Below the pieces are notes generated by a model, which saw only the letters and a program-made list of their open reading frames with translations, ran no database searches and was not told where the DNA came from. A program made the translations under genes and the position numbers. From Lachnospiraceae bacterium 3-1 (GTDB taxonomy: Bacteria; Bacillota; Clostridia; Lachnospirales; Lachnospiraceae), in the NCBI GenBank assembly GCA_000403255.2, contig KE159592.1, positions 380,935 to 444,934 on the forward strand: a DNA stretch of 64,000 nucleotides, in the 5' to 3' direction. Every line of letters begins with the position of its first letter. Within the stretch, counting starts at the first letter, position 1. This document shows positions 18,098 to 26,650 of this stretch, piece after piece.

Positions 18098-19031
18098 ATG
18101 CCTTTACTATTTTTTGCACCAATGGATGCCGTACTACGTCGCCGCTGGTCAATGTACAGATTCCAATATCCTCCACATTTTTTAATACCCGCAGAGCCAC
18201 ATCTAAGCCAGACACAGCTCCTGGAGCCAGATCCTTTTGGGTAGCATCTCCTGTTACCACAACTCTGGAACCAAAACCGATACGTGTCAAAAACATTTTC
18301 ATTTGCGCTGGCGTAGTATTTTGCGCCTCATCCAGGATAATAAAAGCATTGTCCAATGTCCTTCCTCTCATATAAGCAAGGGGCGCTACTTCTATCAATC
18401 CTTTTTCCATATTCTTCTGAAAACTATCAGCTCCCATAATCTGGTACAATGCATCATAGAGCGGCCTTAAATAAGGATCTATCTTACTTTGCAGGTCACC
18501 TGGCAAAAATCCCAGCCGTTCTCCTGCTTCAATCGCAGGACGGGTGAGTATAATCCGATTTACTTCTTCATTTTTAAAAGCAGTAATTGCCATTGCCATT
18601 GCAAGATAGGTTTTACCCGTTCCTGCTGGTCCCATACCAAATACAATCATTTTATTGCGAATCTCATCTACATACTTTTTCTGTCCCAGCGTCTTAGGCT
18701 TTACTGGCTTGCCGCTAATGGTATGGCAGATTAACTCTTTATCAATCTCCACAATGGCGGACTCATTTTCCTCAAAAGTTAGAGAAATCGCATAGTCTAC
18801 ATTCTGTTCTGTAATCTGGTTCCCTCGTTTGGACAACTCAAAGAGCTGCTTAAATACTCTGGAGGCTTTTTCTACATCTCTTTCCTGTCCCAACAGCTTT
18901 ATTTTATTGTCCCGCACCACTGCCGTAACGCCAAAGGTACGTTCTATTTTTTTCATATGAACATCAAATTGACCAAACACATTTGTCATATGTTCCATGG
19001 AACTATTAATCTCTGTTTCCATCAGACTCAT
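18021..19031 (-). CDS. phoH: PhoH-family ATPase
   Basis: A 336-residue cytoplasmic ATPase of the PhoH/YbeZ family, thought to work with YbeY in RNA processing. An N-terminal KH-like region (GVTAVVRDNKIKLLGQERD) precedes the ATPase core with Walker A GPAGTGKTYLAMA near residue 136 and Walker B FIILDEAQNTTPAQMKMFL near 233. It overlaps yqfD at its start by 26 bp and the following membrane gene at its end by 59-77 bp. The start could be the ATG at 19031 or the one at 19022; the ribosome sites do not separate them clearly. Confidence 0.95.
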   Translation of the reverse strand: MSLMETEINSSMEHMTNVFGQFDVHMKKIERTFGVTAVVRDNKIKLLGQERDVEKASRVFKQLFELSKRGNQITEQNVDYAISLTFEENESAIVEIDKELICHTISGKPVKPKTLGQKKYVDEIRNKMIVFGMGPAGTGKTYLAMAMAITAFKNEEVNRIILTRPAIEAGERLGFLPGDLQSKIDPYLRPLYDALYQIMGADSFQKNMEKGLIEVAPLAYMRGRTLDNAFIILDEAQNTTPAQMKMFLTRIGFGSRVVVTGDATQKDLAPGAVSGLDVALRVLKNVEDIGICTLTSGDVVRHPLVQKIVKAYEEYERHEKKGNRGSKRERGKAGRA

Positions 19032-20268
19032 CTTCCATCTGCCCTTCCTGTGGTATGTCTGTCACTGCCGTTTCCTTCCGTTTACCAATTGGTTCAATCA
19101 CCTTTATGCTGCCAGAAGCCGTACAGCTTTTTCCATCTGTTACTATCATAACATTATTTTCTATAATTTGAACCCCTTTTTGTGTTAATTCTTCACAAAA
19201 TTGATTCAATTTCCCTTTTGCCACCTGTTCTGCTTCGCTTTTTGTATACTGTTTTTTCTCTGTCTGATACTCTTTACTGGTTTCTTTTGTAAAGGCCAAT
19301 GGCAGGTAAAAGCTACCTCCAATTTTCAGATCATATTCATCCGTAACGGTATCATAATCTTTAAATTTGCAAAACAGATGAGGCAGCTTTATTTGTGCAG
19401 AAAAAAAGCGGATGCCCCAGGCTTCACTTTCCTCTCCGGTAAAAATCTTTTCTTCATACCACATAGAAAAATGATCCTCATAGCTATATTGCGTGATTCC
19501 TAAAATATCAGCGTCAGAAACGCAGTACTGGTAAGAGGCGATTTCTCCGCTATCATTGTATACGGCGTTTCTTCCTTCTACCAGCATGTCTCCTGGTTGT
19601 ACCTCCATCCCTTTTTCTACATAGGGCGTCCCCTGCCTGGTCAGAATACTATAAATGACCGCCTCTTTCTCTGCTACCAAATCGCTGGGGGTATCGTTTG
19701 TCTCCTTTTGCGCTGCCGCCTGCTGATTGGTTGCAAGATTTTCCTGAACATCAATAATCAGCATGGTTCCTTCTAATTTGGCGGAAGCCCATATAATATC
19801 TCCATATCCTGCCCGAAGCTCTTCTTCTATTTCTTCACAGTTTATTTTGCTTTTTAGCAGGCCATGATATACCTTATTTTCTTCCAGAAATTTTATAATA
19901 CTGCTGTCTGTTTCATGAAGATTCCCATTAATTTCAATTTTCCATACAAACAACGACATAGTATACAATAATCCGCAGCAAAGAGCAATCCCTGCAAAAA
20001 ATAATTTTCGTTTCCGGTAACGGCGCATCACAAAGGGAAGCCCGGTACGTTCTAAGATCACAAACTTTGTCCTTGTTTTCTTTAAAATAGGCTTTAATCT
20101 TTTTAATCCCTGAACGCTGATGCAAAATACATAATTATCATCCTCATACTCTAAATTCCAAATAAGAATATTGTGATTACTGCACAGATTTAAGAAACGC
20201 TCTGGCGCATACCCGGAAAGCTTAATTTTAACATACCCCTGCAAAAATTTCAATTTATCAATTAACAA
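19006..20268 (-). CDS. yqfD: Sporulation protein YqfD (SpoIV-like)
   Basis: A 420-residue bitopic membrane protein. The N-terminal cytoplasmic region contains GYVKIKLSGYAPERFLN, one transmembrane helix lies at about residues 88-110 (KLFFAGIALCCGLLYTMSLF), and the large remaining part contains EINGN and DIIWASAKLEGT as in YqfD/SpoIVFA-related proteins. YqfD is made in the mother cell under sigma-E in B. subtilis and is needed for efficient sporulation in clostridia. The start is TTG at 20268, eight bases after AAGGGG that itself spans the stop of yqfC; no better ATG is available. It marks the organism as a spore former. Confidence 0.93.
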   Translation of the reverse strand: MLIDKLKFLQGYVKIKLSGYAPERFLNLCSNHNILIWNLEYEDDNYVFCISVQGLKRLKPILKKTRTKFVILERTGLPFVMRRYRKRKLFFAGIALCCGLLYTMSLFVWKIEINGNLHETDSSIIKFLEENKVYHGLLKSKINCEEIEEELRAGYGDIIWASAKLEGTMLIIDVQENLATNQQAAAQKETNDTPSDLVAEKEAVIYSILTRQGTPYVEKGMEVQPGDMLVEGRNAVYNDSGEIASYQYCVSDADILGITQYSYEDHFSMWYEEKIFTGEESEAWGIRFFSAQIKLPHLFCKFKDYDTVTDEYDLKIGGSFYLPLAFTKETSKEYQTEKKQYTKSEAEQVAKGKLNQFCEELTQKGVQIIENNVMIVTDGKSCTASGSIKVIEPIGKRKETAVTDIPQEGQMEDESDGNRD

Positions 20269-20279
20269 TGCACTACCCC

Positions 20280-20582
20280 TTATGAGTCATATAAGATTCC
20301 TTGAATATAACCGGTAATTTTCATTTCCTCATTGGTGTAGTATTCCACAACCAGACGTTTTCCCTGGATGGTGACCTGGCATGTCTTGGTCTGAAGGCGT
20401 ATTTTCTCTTGGGTGTATTCGATGATTCCCTTATAGTTTTCCACCAAGACCTGACCTCGGCCCATGGCGGTGATAATAACTGCCCCATACATAATATCTA
20501 TGGGGAGTTCCAAGGATTCTACAATATTTGATTTTACATTTTCCTTTACCTGGCCGAACCTGGTACGTTTTTCTTTTCCCAT
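20280..20582 (-). CDS. yqfC: Sporulation protein YqfC
   Basis: A 100-residue member of the YabP/YqfC family, recognisable from the ELPIDIMYGAVIITAMGRGQ stretch and VENYKGIIEYT. The protein is predicted soluble with a small beta-rich fold; it belongs with YqfD in the mother-cell sporulation programme. It is 11 bp upstream of yqfD, the conserved order. No clear Shine-Dalgarno site precedes ATG 20582, and I could not identify a definite sigma-E promoter in the 68 bp before it. Confidence 0.9.
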   Translation of the reverse strand: MGKEKRTRFGQVKENVKSNIVESLELPIDIMYGAVIITAMGRGQVLVENYKGIIEYTQEKIRLQTKTCQVTIQGKRLVVEYYTNEEMKITGYIQGILYDS

Positions 20583-20650
20583 ACTGCACTATATGTAGCA
20601 GCCATATGGATTATTCCAAAAAGAAAACAGGAACCTCATTTATCCCAATC

Positions 20651-21955
20651 CTACCGGATAATTCCCTTAATCATTGAAACCTGTTTGGGCGCATCCTCCT
20701 GTATCTGGTAAGCTCGTACGATTTTACCATAAGCTTCCTTGGCCTGTTCCATATCATTGGCATAGATAACTGCAAGAGTTTCCCCTGGATGTACCAAATC
20801 TCCACGCTTCTTATTGAGCAGTATACCGACAGATAAATCAATGGAGCTGTCCTTTGTAGCACGTCCTCCGCCTAATATGAGGCTTGCCAAACCGATTTCC
20901 TCCGCCCAAATTCCAGCAACATAGCCTTCCTGTGTGTTCATCACCTGCAATTGAATACGGGCAGCAGGCAGAAGCTCCGGCTGATATACCAAGGTTTTTT
21001 CTCCTCCCTGTGCTTCGATAAACTCTGCAAATTTATCCAACGCCGTCTTATTGCGAATGGTCTGCTTTAACATTTCTTCTGCTTCATGTTGTGTATTGGC
21101 TTTTCCTGCCGCCAGAACTAATTCCGTTCCAAGAGCATATACCACTTCCATGAAATCAGAAGGACCAAGACCATTCAAAGAAAGAATTGCTTCTTTTACC
21201 TCCAGTGAATTGCCCACTGCATTTCCCAGAGGCTGATTCATATCTGTAATCACTGCAGAAATTTTCTTTCCTGCATTTTTCCCAATCTGAACCATCTCTT
21301 TTGCAAGGGCAAAGGCATCCGCCTCCTGCTTCATAAACGCGCCGTTTCCTGTTTTTACATCTAGTACAATGGCGTCTGCACCAGACGCCAGCTTTTTACT
21401 CATAATACTGGAAGCAATCAAAGAAAGCTGGTCTACGGTAGCTGTCACATCCCGAAGTGCATAAAGTTTTTTATCTGCTGGGGCGAGATCTGCCGTCTGC
21501 CCCATAATCGCCATTTTCACCTGATTCACATTCTGAACAAACTGTTCTTTGGACAATCCGGTGGAAAACCCTGGAAAACACTCCAGCTTATCTATGGTTC
21601 CCCCTGTATGTCCAAGCCCCCGGCCTGACATTTTTGCAACAGGAATTCCAAGAGCCGCCACCATAGGAATCAAAACCAGGGACGTTTTATCTCCCACTCC
21701 GCCAGTGCTGTGCTTGTCCACCTTCATCCCTGGAATTTGAGACAAATCAAGAACCTCTCCACTGTCACGCATCGCCAATGTCAACTCCAATGTTTCTGTT
21801 TCATTCATCCCTTGAAAACAAATGGCCATCATCATCGCAGACATTTGATAATCAGGAATTTCTCCTTTGGTATATCCTTCTATCATAAAGCGAATTTCTT
21901 CTCTTGTTAAGCTATTTCCTTTTTTCTTGCGATTGATGATATCATACATCCTCAT
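20651..21955 (-). CDS. pdp: Pyrimidine-nucleoside phosphorylase
   Basis: The enzyme cleaves uridine and thymidine (and deoxyuridine) with phosphate to the base and (deoxy)ribose-1-phosphate. The family signature is complete: MRMYDIINRKKKGNSLTREE at the start, VDKHSTGGVGDKTSL for phosphate binding near residue 80, KMSGRGLGHTGGTIDKLE near 110, and the C-terminal domain with AGIWAEEIGLASLILGGGRA. I start at ATG 21955, since GGAGG lies ten bases before it and the protein then matches the family start; 434 residues. It overlaps the end of the TPR-like gene by 14 bp, so it is the last gene of the dus-hsp90-TPR-pdp string. Confidence 0.95.
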   Translation of the reverse strand: MRMYDIINRKKKGNSLTREEIRFMIEGYTKGEIPDYQMSAMMMAICFQGMNETETLELTLAMRDSGEVLDLSQIPGMKVDKHSTGGVGDKTSLVLIPMVAALGIPVAKMSGRGLGHTGGTIDKLECFPGFSTGLSKEQFVQNVNQVKMAIMGQTADLAPADKKLYALRDVTATVDQLSLIASSIMSKKLASGADAIVLDVKTGNGAFMKQEADAFALAKEMVQIGKNAGKKISAVITDMNQPLGNAVGNSLEVKEAILSLNGLGPSDFMEVVYALGTELVLAAGKANTQHEAEEMLKQTIRNKTALDKFAEFIEAQGGEKTLVYQPELLPAARIQLQVMNTQEGYVAGIWAEEIGLASLILGGGRATKDSSIDLSVGILLNKKRGDLVHPGETLAVIYANDMEQAKEAYGKIVRAYQIQEDAPKQVSMIKGIIR

Positions 21956-23072
21956 GCAGACTTTCCTCCAATTCGTGCTTATAATAATCTGTTCCATTGC
22001 GTTGATCAAATTTTTCTGCTATCTCTTTGGTCTGCTCATAGTAAAAGTCAAACAGCTCCATAATCTTATACTGGCTGCTTTCCCGATACAAAGGAAAGGA
22101 GCTGTCATAATGAATTTTTACGGTATCTCCCTTCCGGGCTTCATTCAATTTCTTAAGAAAAATGCAAACGTTTTCTCCTATATGAAACATATTCATAGGG
22201 CATCGGATATGGAGCCATTCCTTCCAATGCTCCTTATATATTTTCAATGCTTTTCCTATGTTCGTATAAGCATAACAAACCATAAAATCATCCCAACACT
22301 GATATTCCGTCTCCCCATTCATATAGCGCTCCACCAGTCGGGAGTATCCAAGAGCCTTCTCATATTCTCCCTGCTCCAGATAATAATTCATATATGCAAT
22401 TTTCATCCGCAGCCAAGCGCTCCTTTTTTCCTCACTTCCACAGGTCAGGCGGAAGCTTTCGATATCTTTGGATAATTTATTTGCTTTTTCCAGATCCCCT
22501 TTGTCTAAATAAAACTGGATTTCCATATTCCGCTCACAGGCTCTGCAATCACTGTGGCTGTCTCTGGGTAATTTTTCAAATTTATGAAAACATTCTTCTG
22601 AAAATTCTGGATCAATCTGCTCATAAAATCCATACAAGGTTGCATAATAATTTCTCAGACTAAATCCCATACTGACACAACGTTTCCGGTAGTCCTCAAA
22701 AAAATTCTTGCAATCCTCCATAGAAATCTGGTAAAAATCCACACAGTTATCCAAAATCCATTTGTAGACCCACATCACATGCTCCCCTTCAAAACGAAAT
22801 ACATACCGTGGATTTCCAGTTTGATTTGGATATTGATCTGCAAGAGCCAAAAGCTCTGGAAACATAATCAACAACTCCAGCCCATCCCCATAGAAGGTAG
22901 ACTCCCGACAAAACTGAATACGAAACATAAACATATAAGGAATATCCTGTCGGCGGTCCGCTTCCTGAATGGCATAACGCAATACTTCCATCGCGGGCTT
23001 TCCATGTCCTGTCTCCTCTAAAAGCTCATCCATAATCCAATCTGGATCATAATTCTCCATCCAATCAGTCAT
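21942..23072 (-). CDS. TPR-like helical-repeat protein next to Hsp90
   Basis: A 376-residue soluble protein, rich in aromatic and acidic residues, predicted all-helical. Segments such as DLEKANKLSKDIESF, RMKIAYMNYYLEQGEYEKAL followed by GYS, and VCYAYTNIGKALKIYKEHW have the spacing of tetratricopeptide-type helix pairs (short side chain, then aromatic, then YxKAL). I know no named family. The start overlaps the stop of the Hsp90-family gene by 8 bp, so the two are translationally coupled and probably made in fixed ratio. A role as a client adaptor or co-chaperone is inference from this coupling. It ends 14 bp inside the pdp start. Confidence 0.7.
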   Translation of the reverse strand: MTDWMENYDPDWIMDELLEETGHGKPAMEVLRYAIQEADRRQDIPYMFMFRIQFCRESTFYGDGLELLIMFPELLALADQYPNQTGNPRYVFRFEGEHVMWVYKWILDNCVDFYQISMEDCKNFFEDYRKRCVSMGFSLRNYYATLYGFYEQIDPEFSEECFHKFEKLPRDSHSDCRACERNMEIQFYLDKGDLEKANKLSKDIESFRLTCGSEEKRSAWLRMKIAYMNYYLEQGEYEKALGYSRLVERYMNGETEYQCWDDFMVCYAYTNIGKALKIYKEHWKEWLHIRCPMNMFHIGENVCIFLKKLNEARKGDTVKIHYDSSFPLYRESSQYKIMELFDFYYEQTKEIAEKFDQRNGTDYYKHELEESLHEDV

Positions 23073-24873
23073 CCGAAAGTCCCCTTTCCATTAATGCCAG
23101 AATATTGCGATTTAGCATACCCATTTCATTGTTATGAAGAGGAAATCCACCAATCTGCAACGCCTGTACATAAAGAATTTCAAGAAATATTTTCAACGTA
23201 GCTTCCTCTTCTATTTCTATTAATTTCTTTACAATGGGATTGTGATAATTAAAATACAAGGTTGCTGCTGCATCATTTGGAATATCTGCCGCGAACGCAT
23301 CCAGCATATGAAAAAACATCGCATCTGCCTGTGCCCGGGAAGCCGCAATCTGCCGACTTAACAGCGTCTTTTCATCCATCAAATAAAATGTGGGCTGCTG
23401 GGTGGGAGAAAAATATTTTAATTCTGCACGACAGTCATGGTTTTTCAAAATGCGATTTGCCAACTTCAAGAAATCAAAGCCTTCATCCTGATCTTTTGGT
23501 GATAAATCCTGCATCAAATCTTCGATGTCCCACTCATCTACCGGACCAACTTCTTTCTCAAACACTCTGCCTAACTGAACCAATAAATCCAGTGCATGCA
23601 CATAGGAAACATTTATAAGCAACTGGTCCTGTGAGAAAAACAACTGAGACAACTGTTTGTATTTCTCCCTGGTAGGAGCATATACCAAAGGCTCTACGCA
23701 CATCCGCAGATCATACCCTGTCATGGTCCCTCTGGTTGTCTCAAATTCAAAATAATCAATTAACCGCTCAAACAGCTTCGGTGTTGCCAAGGCCAAAGAC
23801 ATCAAAGTAAGATTATGAATCTGGAAAAACCGTGTGAATCTTTCTGGTTCTCTCTCTGCCAAAGTATCTATGTACTGTATCAGGCTATCTTCTATTACCT
23901 CCCTTGCCGACTCTAACGTCTCATCTACATAAAACCCTTCTCTGGAAGCAGTGGGCCGCAAATCCGTGGCATGCACAATACATTTTGTAAAAACAGCCCA
24001 GTCTGGAATCAGATTATCTCCTTTTTCCGTCAGCATCATATGCTTTAAATAAATCCGGTGGGAAGACTTTGCAGAAGGCAAAACTGTATAATTTAAAATA
24101 TAAGCAACACCAGACACATTTCCTTCTTCGGACTGGAAGGTCACACAGTCAAAAAACTGCTCTCCAAATAGCATCTGTCCAAATAGCAGTAACTCCTGTT
24201 TATTGGTGGTGCGTCCCTCCCAAGGAAGGTAGGTGGGATTGATCTGCTTTTCCTTCCCCTGATGACGAATGATAATCGGGAAAGGCAGCAGCAAACCAAA
24301 ATAGGTTACAAGCTCCTCAATGGTTTCTCTGGTGAAATAATCTTCCATACCAGATTTGGCAAGCAAAATTACTTTTGTACCAGGAACCGTTAAATAGGCT
24401 TCCTCGTCCTCCTCCTTTTGCAGCGTCTTTATGGTATACGTTCCATCCGGTTTCCCTCTCCACTCTAAAACTGGCGCATTTTCCTCTCGACAGGATTTTG
24501 TAATCATGCGTATCTCATCGGAAACCATAAAACAGGAAAGCAGTCCAATCCCAAACCTTCCAATGTAATCGGTACGAAGATCTTTATTTTCTAATTCTCG
24601 TTTGGAAGATTCTCCGATAATCGCCAAAAATTGATGGATTTCCTCTTCCGTAAGCCCCTGTCCAGAGTCAGTAAAAACCAATTGCTTGTTCTCAGTTATC
24701 TCCAGAATGATAGCTCCTTCTGTTTCTTTTCCCTCAATCTTCCTTCTTCCGGTAATGGCGTCTGCCCCATTTTGCAATAGCTCCCTGATATAAACATCCG
24801 GACTGCTGTAAAGGTGATCCGACAATATCTCAATCATGCCGCCCAGATTTACTTTAAAACGAAAATCTTCCAT
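23065..24873 (-). CDS. Hsp90-family chaperone (HtpG-like)
   Basis: An ATP-dependent chaperone of 602 residues. The GHKL ATPase domain shows YIRELLQNGADAIT (N box), FTDSGQGLTEEEI and GRFGIGLLSCFMV; the middle domain carries the catalytic-loop Arg region DLRPTASREGFYVDETLE. The C-terminal dimerisation domain is present (YNHPIVKKL-like NPIVKKLIEIEEEATLK). It is shorter and more divergent than classical HtpG, resembling the HSP90-family paralogues of Gram-positives, so I withhold the htpG symbol. There is no MEEVD tail. I start at ATG 24873, after AGGAGGTT. It overlaps dus by 20 bp and the TPR-like gene by 8 bp. Confidence 0.9.
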   Translation of the reverse strand: MEDFRFKVNLGGMIEILSDHLYSSPDVYIRELLQNGADAITGRRKIEGKETEGAIILEITENKQLVFTDSGQGLTEEEIHQFLAIIGESSKRELENKDLRTDYIGRFGIGLLSCFMVSDEIRMITKSCREENAPVLEWRGKPDGTYTIKTLQKEEDEEAYLTVPGTKVILLAKSGMEDYFTRETIEELVTYFGLLLPFPIIIRHQGKEKQINPTYLPWEGRTTNKQELLLFGQMLFGEQFFDCVTFQSEEGNVSGVAYILNYTVLPSAKSSHRIYLKHMMLTEKGDNLIPDWAVFTKCIVHATDLRPTASREGFYVDETLESAREVIEDSLIQYIDTLAEREPERFTRFFQIHNLTLMSLALATPKLFERLIDYFEFETTRGTMTGYDLRMCVEPLVYAPTREKYKQLSQLFFSQDQLLINVSYVHALDLLVQLGRVFEKEVGPVDEWDIEDLMQDLSPKDQDEGFDFLKLANRILKNHDCRAELKYFSPTQQPTFYLMDEKTLLSRQIAASRAQADAMFFHMLDAFAADIPNDAAATLYFNYHNPIVKKLIEIEEEATLKIFLEILYVQALQIGGFPLHNNEMGMLNRNILALMERGLSDD

Positions 24874-25822
24874 AGCTTGTAACCTCCTGTTCCCGAAATA
24901 ATGCATGTACAGCTATCTCATAATTCCTCAGCGTTTCCGCCTTTCTTATTCTCTTGGCATAAGGTTCGTAATTCGAAAACGACTGTATCATATAAGACCA
25001 GATTTCCTTCATTTTAAACAATACGTTCCTCTCCCCAGAAAGGATGTCCTGGTAATTTTGATAAAGCAGTGTATGAAGCTGGCTAAACTGTTCCGTTTTC
25101 CTCTTTGGCTCCAAAAAATTTTTCTCCACACATTCCCTGTGGAGCTCAGGATTGGCAATGCTCCCTCGCCCCAGCATAACAGAAGCAAGCTTCGGAAATC
25201 TCTTCTGCAAGTCTTCACAGTCCCCCATTGAAAAAATATTCCCATTGTAGCAAACGGTATTTCCACTCTCTCCCATTGCCTTTTCGAAAGCTAAAAGATT
25301 AGGTGGATTCTTATAATAATCTTCCCGAACCCTTGGATGAATAATTAATTCTTCCAGAGGATATCGACAAAATATAGGAAGAAGCGTTTCAAATTCCTCT
25401 GGATCTTCCACACCAATCCTTGTCTTTATAGAAATACGTATGGTAAGCTTTGAAAATATCTCATCTAAAAATCGTTCCAGTTCTACGGGACGGGCCAAAA
25501 AGCCTGCGCCTTTTCCCTTTGAAACTACTGTGCCAGAAGGACATCCCAGATTCAAGTTAATTTCTTTATATCCATAGTCCATCAATGTTTGCGCTGCCCG
25601 GATAAAGTCCTCTGCCCGATTTGTCAAAAGCTGGGGCACCAAAAAAAGCCCCTGGTTGTGCTCTGGCAAAATATCATTGATTTCCCGTCTGCTTAAACTC
25701 TTTTTTTGTTTTGGTACAAGAAAAGGGGTAAAATATTTATCCATAGGAAGAAAAATACTATGATATGCATTTCGGTAAATGTAAGTGGTAATCCCCTCCA
25801 AAGGGGCTAGATAATATTTCAT
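24854..25822 (-). CDS. tRNA-dihydrouridine synthase
   Basis: A flavoenzyme that reduces uridine to dihydrouridine in the tRNA D-loop. The TIM-barrel features are there: KYYLAPLEGITTYIYRN at the start, the catalytic cysteine in LNLGCPSGTVVSKGKGA, the lysine/arginine strand ISIKTRIG, IIHPR and the FMN phosphate loop MLGRGSIANPEL. I start at ATG 25822 with AAGGAG seven bases upstream (322 residues); an ATG ten codons earlier lacks proper spacing. It heads the dus-hsp90-TPR-pdp string. Which Dus class or target uridine it has cannot be told by eye. Confidence 0.93.
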   Translation of the reverse strand: MKYYLAPLEGITTYIYRNAYHSIFLPMDKYFTPFLVPKQKKSLSRREINDILPEHNQGLFLVPQLLTNRAEDFIRAAQTLMDYGYKEINLNLGCPSGTVVSKGKGAGFLARPVELERFLDEIFSKLTIRISIKTRIGVEDPEEFETLLPIFCRYPLEELIIHPRVREDYYKNPPNLLAFEKAMGESGNTVCYNGNIFSMGDCEDLQKRFPKLASVMLGRGSIANPELHRECVEKNFLEPKRKTEQFSQLHTLLYQNYQDILSGERNVLFKMKEIWSYMIQSFSNYEPYAKRIRKAETLRNYEIAVHALFREQEVTSYGRFSF

Positions 25823-25866
25823 GGAACTGCTCCTTGCTGCTTCCCTGCTCATGTATCCTTATCTTT

Positions 25867-26637
25867 TCAATTAAGTATCTTTTCAATTTCTGCAATCAGC
25901 TTGTCTTTCACCGCTGGCTTTAAGAAATATCCTGCTGGTTTTAGCTTTATTACAGCTTCAATATTTGCCCGGTCATTGACCGCAGTAAGAAAAACAACAG
26001 GAATATCTTTCATGTCATCGTCTGCACGTATCATTTCTAAAGTCATTCTCCCATCACAGACCGGCATTTCATAATCAAGCAAAATCAAATCCGGACGCTT
26101 TTTCCCAATGGAAGTCATCGCCTGTGCACCTGAAATTGCAATGGCAACCTCATACTCTCCTTCCAGCATAGCCTTCATCGTTCGAAGTGTGGAACCATTG
26201 TCATCCACCACCAAAATCCTTTTCTTTCCGCTGGATTCTTTCTTTTTTGCTGCCGCCTCCCGTTCTGCTTCTTCCTGGTTCATACCAAGCCTTCGGCAAA
26301 CGGCATTCATAATAGCGGTATGCTCTATGGGCCGAATGAGATTTTCAAATTGATTTTCTTCATAATATTTCAAAAATCCACTGCATTCCTCCTTCGTACC
26401 AACCGTCAACACTGGAATCTGTGGATATTTGTCACTTAGCAGATAAAATATGGAGGTATCGATATCATATGCTCCAATCAGACTAATCAAAACCAAATCA
26501 GGATTGACGATTTTCAGCATTCCTTCCAAAACACCTGCATTTTCCGAACAAAGCTGTACATGGAAAAATTGTGATAAATATGTATTTGTTTCTTTCACCA
26601 CATTGTTTAGTTTCCCAATCAGTAAAATTTTTTTCAT
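25867..26637 (-). CDS. Response regulator with pseudo-receiver plus receiver, no output domain
   Basis: A 256-residue protein of two receiver-like domains. The N-terminal one (1-115) lacks the phosphoacceptor: the strand PDLVLISLIGAYD has Ser where Asp is expected, and the usual KP is RP. A charged linker (119-138) follows. The C-terminal receiver (139-256) is complete: Asp145-Asp146, phosphoacceptor Asp188 in LLLDYEMPV-like LILLDYEMP, Thr218 and Lys240 in FLKPA. There is no DNA-binding domain, so it works through protein contacts. I start at ATG 26637 after GGAGGAAAAA. The kinase gene ends 13 bp upstream, so the two form a two-component pair. Confidence 0.88.
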   Translation of the reverse strand: MKKILLIGKLNNVVKETNTYLSQFFHVQLCSENAGVLEGMLKIVNPDLVLISLIGAYDIDTSIFYLLSDKYPQIPVLTVGTKEECSGFLKYYEENQFENLIRPIEHTAIMNAVCRRLGMNQEEAEREAAAKKKESSGKKRILVVDDNGSTLRTMKAMLEGEYEVAIAISGAQAMTSIGKKRPDLILLDYEMPVCDGRMTLEMIRADDDMKDIPVVFLTAVNDRANIEAVIKLKPAGYFLKPAVKDKLIAEIEKILN

Positions 26638-26650
26638 TTTTTCCTCCAAT

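Noticed and set aside
20583-20650. A sigma-E promoter in front of yqfC
   Set aside because: No CATAnnnT-type element with a matching -35 in the 68 bp between pdp and yqfC.
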